Of a DNA stretch of 37,979 nt, positions 17,553 through 26,358 are shown piece after piece. A program made the translations under genes and the position numbers. The stretch spans positions 1-37,979 of the forward strand of contig JADKBU010000040.1 of assembly GCA_016714935.1 (NCBI GenBank), read 5' to 3'. How positions within the stretch are numbered: position 1 is the first letter of the stretch; each line of letters opens with the position of its first letter. The notes below the pieces were generated by a model, which searched no databases, was not told where the DNA came from, and was given only the letters and a program-made list of their open reading frames with translations. The stretch comes from Candidatus Accumulibacter propinquus (lineage in GTDB: Bacteria > Pseudomonadota > Gammaproteobacteria > Burkholderiales > Rhodocyclaceae).

Positions 17553-18035
17553 ATGATCTTCCCGCGCTTTGCCCCTGTCGTCATCGCCTTCGGGCTGCTC
17601 TCCGCCTGCTCGTCGGTGCCGCGTATCGTGAACGAGTACCGGATCGACGTGCAGCAAGGCAACGTCCTGACGCAGGAGATGGTTTCGCAGTTGCGCCCCG
17701 GCCTGACCAGGGATCAGGTGCGCTTCATTCTCGGCACGCCGGTGTTGATGGACATGTTTCACGCCAACCGCTGGGATTATTTCTACTGGCTGAAGAAGGG
17801 GAGCTCCGGAGAGGTCGACACCCGTCGCTTTGCGGTCTACTTCGATGCCGACGGCAAGCTGATCAGCGTGGCCGGTGATGTCGCGGCCGCGCAGCCGTCA
17901 GACTCGACGATCGTCTCGGAAACCCGCAACCGGGAAATCGATCTCGGTTCGTTGCCGACCGATGCGACGGTCACGATGCCGCCTCCCGAGGAGCGGGGTT
18001 TCTTTCGCAGCATGATCGATATCGTAGGATTCTGA
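17553..18035 (+). CDS. bamE: outer membrane assembly lipoprotein BamE (SmpA/OmlA)
   Basis: Small lipoprotein of the BAM complex. Seen: signal sequence with lipobox LSAC, then VPRIVNEYRIDVQQGNVLTQ and the conserved SmpA/OmlA core GLTRDQVRFILGTPVLMDMFHANRWDY. At 160 residues it is longer than E. coli BamE (113), with an extra acidic/Pro-rich C-terminal tail, as in other betaproteobacteria. The ribosome binding site is weak. dapB starts two bases after the stop. Confidence 0.95.
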   Translation: MIFPRFAPVVIAFGLLSACSSVPRIVNEYRIDVQQGNVLTQEMVSQLRPGLTRDQVRFILGTPVLMDMFHANRWDYFYWLKKGSSGEVDTRRFAVYFDADGKLISVAGDVAAAQPSDSTIVSETRNREIDLGSLPTDATVTMPPPEERGFFRSMIDIVGF

Positions 18036-18036
18036 A

Positions 18037-18843
18037 ATGAATGGGATGCGGATCGCGATTACCGGTGCCGGTGGTCGCATGGGGCGAATGCTCATCGAGG
18101 CGACGCTGCACGATACCGAAGCGACACTGGTGGCTGCTCTCGACCAGCCGGGCGTACCCGCCGAGGGCAAGGACGCCGGCGAACTGGTCGGCATGCCTTG
18201 CGGCGTGCCGGTCAGCAGCGATCGTGACGCGGGCATCGCACTGGCCAACTGCCTGATCGATTTCACGCGCCCCGAGGCGACGCTTGAGCACCTCGCCATC
18301 TGTCGCCGGCATGGGGTGGCGATGGTCATCGGCACCACCGGTTTCGACGTCGCCGGCAAGCAGGCGATTGCGGCTGCGGCGCAGGAAATCCCGGTGGTCT
18401 TCGCTCCGAACATGAGCGTCGGGGTCAACGTTGTATTCAGGCTGCTCGACGTGGCGGCGCGGATTCTTGACCAGGGCTACGACGTCGAGATCGTCGAGGC
18501 CCACCACCGGCACAAGGTCGACGCCCCCTCGGGGACGGCGCTGCGCATGGGCGAGGTGGTGGCACAGGCGCTCGGCCGTGACCTCAAGGCGTGCTCAATC
18601 TATGGCCGTGAAGGCGTGACCGGCGAGCGCCTGCAGTCGACCATCGGTTTCGCCACCGTTCGCGGCGGCGATATCGTCGGCGACCATACGGTCATGTTCT
18701 GTGGCCAGGGCGAGCGCGTCGAAATCGGCCACAAGGCCAGCAGTCGCATGCCCTACGCGCTGGGCAGCCTGCGCGCCGCGCGTTTCCTGGCCGACCGGGC
18801 CTGCGGGCTGTTCGACATGCAGGACGTGCTCGGACTGCGCTGA
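18037..18843 (+). CDS. dapB: 4-hydroxy-tetrahydrodipicolinate reductase
   Basis: NAD(P)H-dependent reduction of 4-hydroxy-tetrahydrodipicolinate to tetrahydrodipicolinate in lysine and peptidoglycan precursor synthesis, the step after DapA. Seen: Rossmann motif GAGGRMGRMLIEA, LIDFTRPEATLEH, GTTGF, APNMSVGVNV, and the signature EIVEAHHRHKVDAPSGTALRMGE with catalytic His and Lys. The 268 residues are the normal size. Two bases separate it from bamE. Confidence 0.97.
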   Translation: MNGMRIAITGAGGRMGRMLIEATLHDTEATLVAALDQPGVPAEGKDAGELVGMPCGVPVSSDRDAGIALANCLIDFTRPEATLEHLAICRRHGVAMVIGTTGFDVAGKQAIAAAAQEIPVVFAPNMSVGVNVVFRLLDVAARILDQGYDVEIVEAHHRHKVDAPSGTALRMGEVVAQALGRDLKACSIYGREGVTGERLQSTIGFATVRGGDIVGDHTVMFCGQGERVEIGHKASSRMPYALGSLRAARFLADRACGLFDMQDVLGLR

Positions 18844-18863
18844 TCCCCTCGCGAGCGACTCCT

Positions 18864-19583
18864 GTGCCGAACAGGGACAACGCGACGGAGCGTCCCCTGC
18901 TGTCGCTGATTCTGCCGGTGCTCGACGAAGCGGCGACGCTTCCGGCCCAGTTGGCCCGCTTGCAGGACTTGCGCCGCCGGGGTGCGGAAGTGCTGGTGGT
19001 CGATGGCGGCAGTGCCGACGCGACGCAGGTCCTGGCGCGGCCGCTTGTCGACCGGCTGATCGCCGCACCGCGCGGCCGCGCCGCGCAGATGAACGCCGGC
19101 GCCGGTGCCGCGCGTGGGCAGGTACTGCTCTTCCTGCATGCCGACACGACGCTGCCGCCGGCCGCCGACGCGCTGATCCACGCGGCGATCGCGACGGGTG
19201 CGGCGTGGGGCCGCTTCGACGTGCGTATCGACGCCCACCATCCCCTGCTGCGCCTCGTTGAACGGATGATGAACTGGCGCTCGCGGCTGAGCGGCATTGC
19301 CACCGGCGACCAGGCGATCTTCGTTCGCCACGACATTTTTACGCGCCTGGGCGGCTTTCCCGAGTTACCACTGATGGAGGACATCGCCTTCTCCAAACTT
19401 CTGAAGCGCATCGCGCGGCCGGCCTGCCTGCGCGCGCAGGTGCTCACTTCCGGGCGGCGCTGGGAGAAGCACGGGGTGTTGCGCACCATCGTGTTGATGT
19501 GGCGTCTGCGCGCGAGTTATTTTCTGGGCGCCGACCCGCAGCGGCTGGCTATCCGTTATGGCTATGCTCCCCGGCAACGCTAG
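18864..19583 (+). CDS. glycosyltransferase family 2, TIGR04283 type
   Basis: GT-A fold glycosyltransferase of 239 residues. Seen: LSLILPVLDEAATLPAQL, EVLVVDGGSADATQ (the DxD-like nucleotide-binding region), PRGRAAQMNAGAGAARG, VLLFLHADTTLPP, ATGDQAIFVRHDIF and LPLMEDIAFSKLLKR. This is the TIGR04283 pattern, a group named for arsenosugar biosynthesis because it often sits beside arsS, though no arsS is here. GTG start, 21 bases after dapB. The next gene begins inside its last 26 bases, and is its usual partner. Confidence 0.88.
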   Translation: MPNRDNATERPLLSLILPVLDEAATLPAQLARLQDLRRRGAEVLVVDGGSADATQVLARPLVDRLIAAPRGRAAQMNAGAGAARGQVLLFLHADTTLPPAADALIHAAIATGAAWGRFDVRIDAHHPLLRLVERMMNWRSRLSGIATGDQAIFVRHDIFTRLGGFPELPLMEDIAFSKLLKRIARPACLRAQVLTSGRRWEKHGVLRTIVLMWRLRASYFLGADPQRLAIRYGYAPRQR

Positions 19584-20211
19584 ACCACCGGGCATCGCCC
19601 TGTTTGCGCGCGCACCGCAGGCTGGTGCGGCAAAGACGCGCCTGATTCCGGCGCTCGGTGCGGCCGGCGCTGCCCGCCTGCAGCGTCGCCTGACGCTGCA
19701 GGCGCTGGCCACGGCACAGCGCGCGGAACTGGGCAGGATCACGCTGTGGGCAACGCCGGACACTGGGCAGCGCTTCTTCCGCGCCGTGCAGCGCCGCTGC
19801 GACATCGATCTGCGCAGTCAGCCGGCAGGCGACCTCGGTGCCCGCATGGCCGCAGCCTTCGCGGCGCAGGCCGGCCCGCTGCTGCTGATCGGCTGCGACT
19901 GTCCGGTTCTGCGCGCAGCGGATCTGGTGATGGCGGCGCAGGCGCTGCGGCACCCGGGGCCGGGTGGCAACGACGCGGTATTCATTCCCGTCGACGATGG
20001 CGGCTACATGCTGGTCGGCCTGTGCTGCCCGCAGCCGCGGTTGTTCGAGGACATCGACTGGGGCAGCGAGCGGGTGATGGCGCAGACGCGGCTGCGGCTG
20101 TCCGCGCTTGGCCTGCGCTGGCGTGAACTGCCCAGTTTGTGGGACCTCGATCGGCCGGAGGATCTGGTGCGTCTGGCGACGCTGCCGGGGTTCGCCGCAT
20201 GGCAGCGATGA
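19558..20211 (+). CDS. TIGR04282 family glycosyltransferase-like protein (DUF2064)
   Basis: Nucleotidyl/glycosyltransferase-like protein of 217 residues. Seen: IALFARAPQAGAAKTRLIPALG, LWATPDTGQRFF, LLLIGCDCPVLRAADL and VFIPVDDGGYMLVGL, then WDLDRPEDL near the end: the TIGR04282/DUF2064 (CofC-like fold) pattern. Commonly encoded next to TIGR04283, as here. Starts at ATG 19558, with an equally possible ATG at 19564, inside the previous gene. The acceptor substrate is unknown; the family's arsenosugar label is a genome-context inference. Confidence 0.88.
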   Translation: MAMLPGNARPPGIALFARAPQAGAAKTRLIPALGAAGAARLQRRLTLQALATAQRAELGRITLWATPDTGQRFFRAVQRRCDIDLRSQPAGDLGARMAAAFAAQAGPLLLIGCDCPVLRAADLVMAAQALRHPGPGGNDAVFIPVDDGGYMLVGLCCPQPRLFEDIDWGSERVMAQTRLRLSALGLRWRELPSLWDLDRPEDLVRLATLPGFAAWQR

Positions 20212-20987
20212 ACAGGCAGCGCCGGCGGGCGTCGCTGACCCTGCTGGCATTGCCCGCCATCGGCGCCACGGGCGTCATGCGCGGGTTTGCCGTCGCGGCG
20301 GCGAGCGATGGCGACGGCCCGCGGCGCATCGAGCTGCCGCGATTCTCCGCGGCGCCACCGGGCCAGCGCCTGCCGGCGGGATGGACGCATCAGACCCTGC
20401 CTTCGGTGGAGCGGCCGAACCGCTTCGACCTGGTGGTCGACGAGGGGGTGACGGTGTTGCGGGTGTTGTCCGATCATTCGGCGTCCAGCCTGGCGGTCGT
20501 GCAGCGCGTCGATCCGGCGGCGACGCCGTTGCTGCGGTGGCGTTGGCGCGTGTCGAACAGCGTCGCCGCTTCGGATCTGCGGCGCAAGGCCGGCGATGAC
20601 TACGCCGGCCGTGTCTATGTGCTCTTCGACCTGCCGCCCGAACGTCTGCGTGTGGCCGACCGATTGAAGATTGCCGCCGCGCGGCTGCTGCATGGCGCTG
20701 ATCTGCCGGCGGCGGCGTTGTGCTACGTCTGGGGGACGGCGCAGGCGGCCGGCGAGTCGGGGTGGAATGCGTACACCGATCGCCTGCGCATGCTGGTCGT
20801 CGATTCCGGGAACGGGCATGCCGGACAGTGGCGCGAAGTCGTTCGCGATGTCGCCGCCGATTTCCGTGTCGCTTTCGGTGAGCCGGTGCCGGCCATCTCC
20901 GGTGTTGCCGTCGCGGCCGATACCGACAACAGCGGCGAGCGTGTCGAGGCGCGCTTTGGCGACCTGTGGTTCGAGGCGCGGCCCTGA
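20208..20987 (+). CDS. DUF3047 secreted protein
   Basis: A 259-residue exported protein of unknown function. Starts at ATG 20208, overlapping the previous stop (ATGA), which gives an N-terminal signal with twin arginines (RQRRRASLTLLALPAIG). The mature part shows the DUF3047 pattern: LRWRWRVSNSVAASDLRRKAGDDYAGRVYVLFD, then ALCYVWG, and ADTDNSGERVEARFGDLWF, beta-rich like sugar-binding lectin folds. Last of the three-gene run with the two glycosyltransferases, so an envelope glycan role is possible but not shown. Confidence 0.82.
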   Translation: MNRQRRRASLTLLALPAIGATGVMRGFAVAAASDGDGPRRIELPRFSAAPPGQRLPAGWTHQTLPSVERPNRFDLVVDEGVTVLRVLSDHSASSLAVVQRVDPAATPLLRWRWRVSNSVAASDLRRKAGDDYAGRVYVLFDLPPERLRVADRLKIAAARLLHGADLPAAALCYVWGTAQAAGESGWNAYTDRLRMLVVDSGNGHAGQWREVVRDVAADFRVAFGEPVPAISGVAVAADTDNSGERVEARFGDLWFEARP

Positions 20988-20992
20988 AATTG

Positions 20993-22912
20993 TCAGGCGG
21001 CGACAGCGACCCGGTTGCGACCGTTTCGCTTGGCCTCGAAGAGCGCCGCGTCGGACGCCTGGATCAGTGCCTGGCTGTCCATTTCGGCGCCGTGCAGGCT
21101 GGCCACGCCGATGCTCAAGGTGACCGGAATCGTCTGACCTTCCCAGAGAAAGCTGTATTTCTCGACCACCGAACGGATCCGCTCGGCGATCTGCACGGCG
21201 GCGCGCGCCGTGGCATTCGGCAATACGGCGGCGAACTCCTCGCCGCCGTAGCGAAACACCAGGTCTTCGGCGCGCGAGGCTCGCTTGAGCAACTCCGCGA
21301 GCTGGCGCAGGACCGCGTCGCCGGCGGCATGGCCGTAGGTGTCGTTGATGCGCTTGAAGTGGTCGATGTCGAGCAGCAGGCAGGCCATCGGCAAGGCGTT
21401 GGACTGCGCGAAGGCCCACTCCGAGGCCAGGAAGTCGAGCCCGTGGCGGCGGTTGGGCAGTTGCGTCAGGGGGTCGGTCAGCGCTTCCTGCAGAAGACGT
21501 TTGTGGGCGACGGCAAACTCGTCGGTTGAGCGCATGATGCCGCGCCGTTCGCGCTGGATCTCTTCGCGCAGACGCAGCATGCGGGTGGCGGTGTTCAACC
21601 GGACGCGCAGGGTCTGGATGTTCAGCGGCTTGACCAGCACGTCGTCGGCGCCGGCATCGATGGCCTCAAGGATGTGCTCCTCGCTTTCCGGGGAAGCCAG
21701 GAGCAGGGCGTAGGTTTCCTTGCCCGCCGGGGTCTGGCGAAGGATGCGGCAGAAAGCGGCCGGTTTCAGTCCCGGCATGGCCATGTCGGCAATCACGATC
21801 TGGGCCGGCTCGCGCAAGGCCTGCTTCAGGCCCTCGGGCGTGCTGTCCACGAGGACCGGCTGGTGGCCCAGGCTTTCGATCTGCCGGATCAGGGCGGGCA
21901 ACTCCGCCAGCGGAATGCCGAGCAACTGGACGCGCAGGCGCGGCGCCGCGTCCTTGCCGTTCTGTTCCGGGCTGACGCTGCTGACGCGGCGGCTCGGCGG
22001 ACTGGCCGCCAGGATCTCGGCGAAGGGCGGGATCTCCTGGGTACGCACCTGCAGCATGGCACCCCAGTCGCGCCAGCGGCGGGCCATCCGATCGACCATG
22101 TCGTTCAGCGCATCACCGCTGATGCCCAGGCGCGCGGCGCGGGTCAGGAGGCCGGGCAGCAGACTCCAGCGCGATTCCTCGTCGGCCATGCACACTTCGG
22201 CCAGCGAACGCGCAAAGTTCAGCGAGTGGGTGAGCGTGAGCACGCGCGAGCCGTCGCGAAAACCGGCGAGGTCGGGTTGCTCATGATGGTAGGCGGCCTG
22301 AATCAGCATCTCCGGCAAGCCCCATTCGCCGAGCATCGTGGCCCCGAGCTGGTTGTGGTCCATGTCGAAACGCTGGCGTTCGAGAGCGGCGAGGTCCTGT
22401 TGCGTTTCCCTGGCCTTGAGCAGTACCACGGCGTACTCCTCGGGGTAGAGGGAAGCCATGGCCAGTTCGCCGACACGCGCCAGCAGGCCGATGGTGAACA
22501 GCTCCTCGCTGGAGATCTGCGCAAAGTGGGCGAGTTCCTGGCAGGCAATGCCGGTGGCCAGCGAATGCCCCCAGAAAGCCCCGTAGTCAAAGGCCGGGCA
22601 TTGTCCGCTGGTGTGGCTGTGCATCACCGACAGGCCGATCACCAGGTCGCGAACCCGGAACGACCCGAGGGCGACGATCGCCCGCTGCAGCGAGACGATC
22701 GGCCGCGCCCGCCCGAAAGCCGCGGCGTTGGCAAACTTGAGCAGGCGACCGGCAATCGCCGGGTCTGACTGGACCAGCTGCACCAGATCGGAAACCCGGA
22801 AGTCGTCTTTCTGCAGCAGCTTGATGATCGAAAACGCGACCCCCTTCGGTGACGGCAGTTTGCCGGTCGCCTTCATCGAGTGATAGCGGCTGGGGTCGAC
22901 AAATTTGATCAA
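20993..22912 (-). CDS. HDOD - receiver - GGDEF protein, likely diguanylate cyclase
   Basis: A 639-residue signalling protein with domains in the order HDOD (about 20-220), response-regulator receiver (about 325-440) and GGDEF (about 475-639). The GGDEF site is intact: DIDHFKRINDTYGH and RYGGEEF (556-560), with an RAED inhibitory I-site five residues before it, so it should make c-di-GMP with product feedback. The receiver keeps the phospho-acceptor Asp376 (VIADMAMPG) and Lys428 (LVKPL), but its first strand reads RVQLLGIP without the usual acidic pair, so Mg-dependent phosphorylation is doubtful. TTG start at 22912 lacks a clear ribosome binding site; ATG 22876 is the alternative. Confidence 0.88.
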   Translation of the reverse strand: MIKFVDPSRYHSMKATGKLPSPKGVAFSIIKLLQKDDFRVSDLVQLVQSDPAIAGRLLKFANAAAFGRARPIVSLQRAIVALGSFRVRDLVIGLSVMHSHTSGQCPAFDYGAFWGHSLATGIACQELAHFAQISSEELFTIGLLARVGELAMASLYPEEYAVVLLKARETQQDLAALERQRFDMDHNQLGATMLGEWGLPEMLIQAAYHHEQPDLAGFRDGSRVLTLTHSLNFARSLAEVCMADEESRWSLLPGLLTRAARLGISGDALNDMVDRMARRWRDWGAMLQVRTQEIPPFAEILAASPPSRRVSSVSPEQNGKDAAPRLRVQLLGIPLAELPALIRQIESLGHQPVLVDSTPEGLKQALREPAQIVIADMAMPGLKPAAFCRILRQTPAGKETYALLLASPESEEHILEAIDAGADDVLVKPLNIQTLRVRLNTATRMLRLREEIQRERRGIMRSTDEFAVAHKRLLQEALTDPLTQLPNRRHGLDFLASEWAFAQSNALPMACLLLDIDHFKRINDTYGHAAGDAVLRQLAELLKRASRAEDLVFRYGGEEFAAVLPNATARAAVQIAERIRSVVEKYSFLWEGQTIPVTLSIGVASLHGAEMDSQALIQASDAALFEAKRNGRNRVAVAA

Positions 22913-23059
22913 GGAAGTCTCGACTTCAACATTTGCGGCCGATTATGCTACAAAAAAGCCACCTCCTGTCCGGCGCCGTTGTCGCCGATCGTTCTGCGCC
23001 GGCGCGCGAGCGGGCCGTGGGCCGTGCCGACGGCGCCATCGCGGCGACGCGCCTGCCGG

Positions 23060-23416
23060 TCAAAGCAGCTCGGTGTCTTCATGGCGGTAGGGCGGACTGC
23101 AGCAGCAGAGAATGTGCAGCGGCTCGTTGCCGGTGGCGGCGACGCAATGCGGCGTCTGCGGTGGAATCAGGATGGTGTCGCCGACGCCGATGCACAGCGT
23201 CTCGCCGGCAAGCGTCATGATGCCGGTGCCGCGTGTGACGTGGTACAACTCCTCGCTGCACTGGTGGCGATGCAGGCGCGTCTGTTCGCCGGGGCGGATG
23301 ACGGCTTCGGCTAGGCTTTGTCGTTCATTGCCATGGCGCGCGGGATGCATCAACTCGCGTATCGCCGAGCCATCGCGGGTGGTGTAGACGACGATATCCC
23401 GGTAACTGGTTTTCAT
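23060..23416 (-). CDS. cupin domain protein
   Basis: Small single-domain cupin of 118 residues. Cupin motif 1 reads RLHRHQCSEELYHVTRGTG with the metal-binding His, His and Glu; motif 2 reads GDTILIPPQTPHCV with the last His, so the metal site is complete. Such proteins are often isomerases or sensors of small acids; the substrate cannot be told. The C-terminal CCCSPPY cluster is unusual. Its ATG overlaps the stop of the small gene upstream (ATGA). Confidence 0.85.
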   Translation of the reverse strand: MKTSYRDIVVYTTRDGSAIRELMHPARHGNERQSLAEAVIRPGEQTRLHRHQCSEELYHVTRGTGIMTLAGETLCIGVGDTILIPPQTPHCVAATGNEPLHILCCCSPPYRHEDTELL

Positions 23417-23658
23417 GGGTTTTCGCTGCTCGGCGCGTGCATCAGCCCCGGATCATCCGCGGTGGCCCGACCGATCCGGCGGTTCACCGGCGACGCCTGC
23501 CACTGCTCGGGGGAAAGGATCGCGAGGGCATCAGGTCCATACATGGGCGCAGTGTAACCCAAGGCAACCCGATGCCTTCGCTCCGCCACCCGAATCCACA
23601 CCGGCCCGGGTGATTTCGGCGTGCGGCGCGCGTCGGTCTTGTCCCGGAACGCGAGCAC
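23413..23658 (-). CDS. small hypothetical protein
   Basis: An 81-codon frame ending in a four-base ATGA overlap with the cupin gene, which supports it being translated. The most protein-like part is MYGPDALAILSPEQWQASPV and the end ATADDPGLMHAP. The start is uncertain: GTG 23658 or the internal ATG at MYGPD (43 residues). It lies 89 bases from the divergent pxpB start. No family recognised. Confidence 0.45.
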   Translation of the reverse strand: MLAFRDKTDARRTPKSPGPVWIRVAERRHRVALGYTAPMYGPDALAILSPEQWQASPVNRRIGRATADDPGLMHAPSSENP

Positions 23659-23747
23659 AGGGAGAATGTCGCGATGGTTGCGCGGATACCGGCCATCGCG
23701 CCGGTTGTCGGTGGGCCGGGAATCCGACGGGAAGGGATAATGGCAGG

Positions 23748-24515
23748 ATGAGCTTTCGTTTCCTCAACGCCGGCGATACGGCGCTGACCATCGAGTTCGG
23801 CGACGGTGTCGAGCGACGCCTGCTGGCCGCGGTGTCCGCCCTCGATGTGGCCCTGTCGCAGGCCATCGCGAGTGGTGGCCTGCGCGGGGTCGTCGAAACG
23901 GTGCCGACTTTCCGTTCGCTGACCGTCATCTACGACCCTTTGCTGACCAGCCGTGCAGCCATCGAGGCCGGCATCCGCGCCGCGCTCGGCGCACCGGTGA
24001 CGCTGGACCGGCGCCGCGGACGCCTGTGGCAACTGCCGGTCTGCTATGGCGATCAGCTCGCCGCTGGTGGCCCCGATCTCGGCGACCTGGCGGCAGCCTG
24101 CGGACTGACGCCGGCAGAGGTGGTGCGCCTGCATGCGAGCCTCACCTGCGAGGTCTACATGCTCGGCTTCCTGCCCGGTTTTCCATTCATGGGCGATCTG
24201 CCGGAAGTGCTGTCGCGCCCCCGTCGCAGCGAACCGCGCCTGCGTGTGCCGGCAGGTAGCGTGGCGACCGCCGGCACGCTGACCGCCATCTATCCTTACG
24301 AGAGCCCCGGTGGCTGGCATCTGATCGGTGCCTGCCCGCTGCCCCTGTTTTCGGCGGCGTGGCCGCAGGCGGCGTTGTTGCGGCCCGGCGACCGGGTGCG
24401 CTGGCGCGCCATCGAAGTCGCCGAGTATCGCCAACTGGTGGCCGAGATGGCGGAGCGACGGGCGTCACCATGGCCACCGCGGGAGTTTCTGCTCGACGCG
24501 GCCGTCGACGGATGA
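23748..24515 (+). CDS. pxpB: 5-oxoprolinase subunit PxpB (KipI-like)
   Basis: One of three subunits of the ATP-dependent bacterial 5-oxoprolinase, which opens 5-oxoproline (pyroglutamate) to glutamate. The 255 residues show the KipI/Allophanate hydrolase subunit 1 signature: FLNAGDTALTIEFGD at the start, TFRSLTVIYDP, LPVCYGDQLA, LTCEVYMLGFLPGFPFMG, RLRVPAGSVATAGTLTAIYP and GGWHLIGACPLPLF. Chosen start ATG 23748 matches the family N-terminus; the frame is open further up without likeness. Overlaps pxpC by ATGA. Confidence 0.95.
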   Translation: MSFRFLNAGDTALTIEFGDGVERRLLAAVSALDVALSQAIASGGLRGVVETVPTFRSLTVIYDPLLTSRAAIEAGIRAALGAPVTLDRRRGRLWQLPVCYGDQLAAGGPDLGDLAAACGLTPAEVVRLHASLTCEVYMLGFLPGFPFMGDLPEVLSRPRRSEPRLRVPAGSVATAGTLTAIYPYESPGGWHLIGACPLPLFSAAWPQAALLRPGDRVRWRAIEVAEYRQLVAEMAERRASPWPPREFLLDAAVDG

Positions 24516-25549
24516 GCGCGATGCTGGAGATCGTCAGCGCCGGGGCGATGGCGTCGATCCAGGATCTGGGCCGGCCCGGTTTGCGCCGGCTCGGCGTACC
24601 GCGTGCCGGCGCGCTGCAGCCGGACTGGCTGCGCCTGGCCAATGCCCTGCTGGGCAATGACGAAGACGCGCCGGCGATCGAGTTCTTTGCCGGCGGCTTG
24701 TCGGTGCGGGCGCTGGAGTCGCCGCTACGACTCGCTCTGGCTGGTCCCTTCGCGGCGGTGGTGGTGGCTGCCGGCAGCCGTCGTCGCCTCGAATCCTGGC
24801 GCAGCGTGACCCTGGCGCCCGGCGAGGTGCTGCGCTGCGGGATGCCGGTCGCGGGTCGGGTGGGCTACGTCGCACTGGCCGGGATACGGGTTGCGCGCCA
24901 GTTCGGGAGTGCTTCGACCTATGCCCGTGCCGGTCTCGGTGGCCTTGACGGCAAGCTGCTGGCGCCTGGTGCGCGCATTCCGGCGACCGCCTGCCGCGGC
25001 GGCGGAGAACGGTGCCTGCGCCCGCCGCCCGCTGGCGATGGGTCGCCGATTCGCGTGCTGCTCGGGCCGCAGGACGACTACTTCGACGCGCCGTCGATCG
25101 CGGCCTTCCTGAGTGCCCCTTACCGGGTTTCGCCGGCGGCCGACCGCATGGGCATGCGGCTGCAGGGCGCCTTGCTGAGGCATCGCCCCGAACGTGGCGT
25201 CGAGATCACTTCGGACGCGACGGTGCCTGGTTCGATTCAGGTCCCCGCTCAGGGCCAGCCGATGGTGTTGCTCGCCGACGGCCAGACCGCCGGCGGCTAT
25301 CCGAAGATCGCGACGGTGATTTCGGCCGACCTGCCGCGCCTGGCGGTGATGGCGCCCGGAGAAACCGTGCGCTTTGCAGCGGTCTCGGTGGCGGCGGCCG
25401 AAACCGCGGCGCGGGCGCGAGAGGCAGCGCTGCGCGCGCTGATTGACGACATCGGGCCATGCACGGAGTTTGCCGGGCAGGTCGATCTGCAGGCCATCTA
25501 TGCCGCGAATCTGGTCAGCGGCGTGGTCGATGCGGCGGGGGACGAGTGA
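24512..25549 (+). CDS. pxpC: 5-oxoprolinase subunit PxpC (KipA-like biotin-dependent carboxyltransferase fold)
   Basis: Second subunit of 5-oxoprolinase, 345 residues, of the KipA/allophanate hydrolase subunit 2 family. Seen: IVSAGAMASIQDLGRPGLRRLGVPRAGA, ANALLGNDEDAPAIEF, RVLLGPQDDYF, RVSPAADRMGMRLQG, GSIQVPAQGQPMVLLADGQTAGGYPKIATVI: the canonical core and end. The start ATG overlaps the pxpB stop; the stop overlaps the pxpA ATG (TGATG). Translational coupling fits subunits of one enzyme. Confidence 0.95.
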   Translation: MSAMLEIVSAGAMASIQDLGRPGLRRLGVPRAGALQPDWLRLANALLGNDEDAPAIEFFAGGLSVRALESPLRLALAGPFAAVVVAAGSRRRLESWRSVTLAPGEVLRCGMPVAGRVGYVALAGIRVARQFGSASTYARAGLGGLDGKLLAPGARIPATACRGGGERCLRPPPAGDGSPIRVLLGPQDDYFDAPSIAAFLSAPYRVSPAADRMGMRLQGALLRHRPERGVEITSDATVPGSIQVPAQGQPMVLLADGQTAGGYPKIATVISADLPRLAVMAPGETVRFAAVSVAAAETAARAREAALRALIDDIGPCTEFAGQVDLQAIYAANLVSGVVDAAGDE

Positions 25550-26358
25550 TGACAGGCCGGATCAATCTCAACGCCGATCTCGGCGAAAGCTTTGGCGCCT
25601 GGGAGATGGGCAGCGATGCCGAACTGCTGCGTATCGTCGGCGCGGCCAACATCGCCTGCGGTTTTCATGCCGGCGATCCCCTGGTGATGCGGCGTACGGT
25701 CCGGCAGGCGCTGGCCGCCGGCGTCAGCCTCGGTGCGCATCCGGCGTTTCCCGACCTGCAGGGTTTCGGCCGGCGGGTCATGCAGCTTTCGGCAGCCGAA
25801 CTGGAGGCGATGCTGATCTACCAGATCGGCGCTCTCGGTGGCATCGCACAGGCGGAAGGCGGGCGGCTGACGCACGTCAAGCCGCACGGCGCGCTGAACA
25901 ACATGGCTTGCGAGGACGCTGCCCTGGCGGCCAGCGTGGTCTCTGCGATTCGCAGCCTCGATCGATCACTGATTCTGTTGGCGCCGGCGTTGTCGAAGCT
26001 GGCGCTGGCCGGAATGGCCGCCGGGTTGTCGGTGGCCACCGAAATTTTCGCCGACCGGGCGTATACGGACGCCGGCAGTCTGGTGCCGCGCAGCCAGCCC
26101 GGCGCGGTGCTGCATACCGCCGAGGCCTGTGTCGCGCATGTCCTGCGCATGTGCGACGCCGGGGGCATCGTCAGCGCCGGTGGGCAGCGCATCCGCACGG
26201 ACTTTCACAGTATCTGCGTGCATGGCGATGGACCCCAGGCGGTGGTCGTGGCGACGGCGGTGCGGTCGGCGATGCTGGCCGCGGGCGTCAGTCTGTTGCC
26301 GCTCCCGGAGGTGCTGCAGGGGCCGCGTGATGGGGACGTTTCGCCGGCGATGGTCTAG
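25549..26358 (+). CDS. pxpA: 5-oxoprolinase subunit PxpA (LamB/YcsF family)
   Basis: Third subunit of 5-oxoprolinase, 269 residues, of the LamB/YcsF family. Seen: INLNADLGESFGAWEMGSD, AANIACGFHAGDPLVMRRTV, SLGAHPAFPDLQGFGRR, LTHVKPHGALNNM, EIFADRAYTDAGSLVPRSQPGA and ICVHGDGPQAV. The start ATG 25549 shares a base with the pxpC stop. The set B-C-A is complete, so the organism should recycle pyroglutamate formed from glutamine and glutathione. Confidence 0.96.
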   Translation: MTGRINLNADLGESFGAWEMGSDAELLRIVGAANIACGFHAGDPLVMRRTVRQALAAGVSLGAHPAFPDLQGFGRRVMQLSAAELEAMLIYQIGALGGIAQAEGGRLTHVKPHGALNNMACEDAALAASVVSAIRSLDRSLILLAPALSKLALAGMAAGLSVATEIFADRAYTDAGSLVPRSQPGAVLHTAEACVAHVLRMCDAGGIVSAGGQRIRTDFHSICVHGDGPQAVVVATAVRSAMLAAGVSLLPLPEVLQGPRDGDVSPAMV

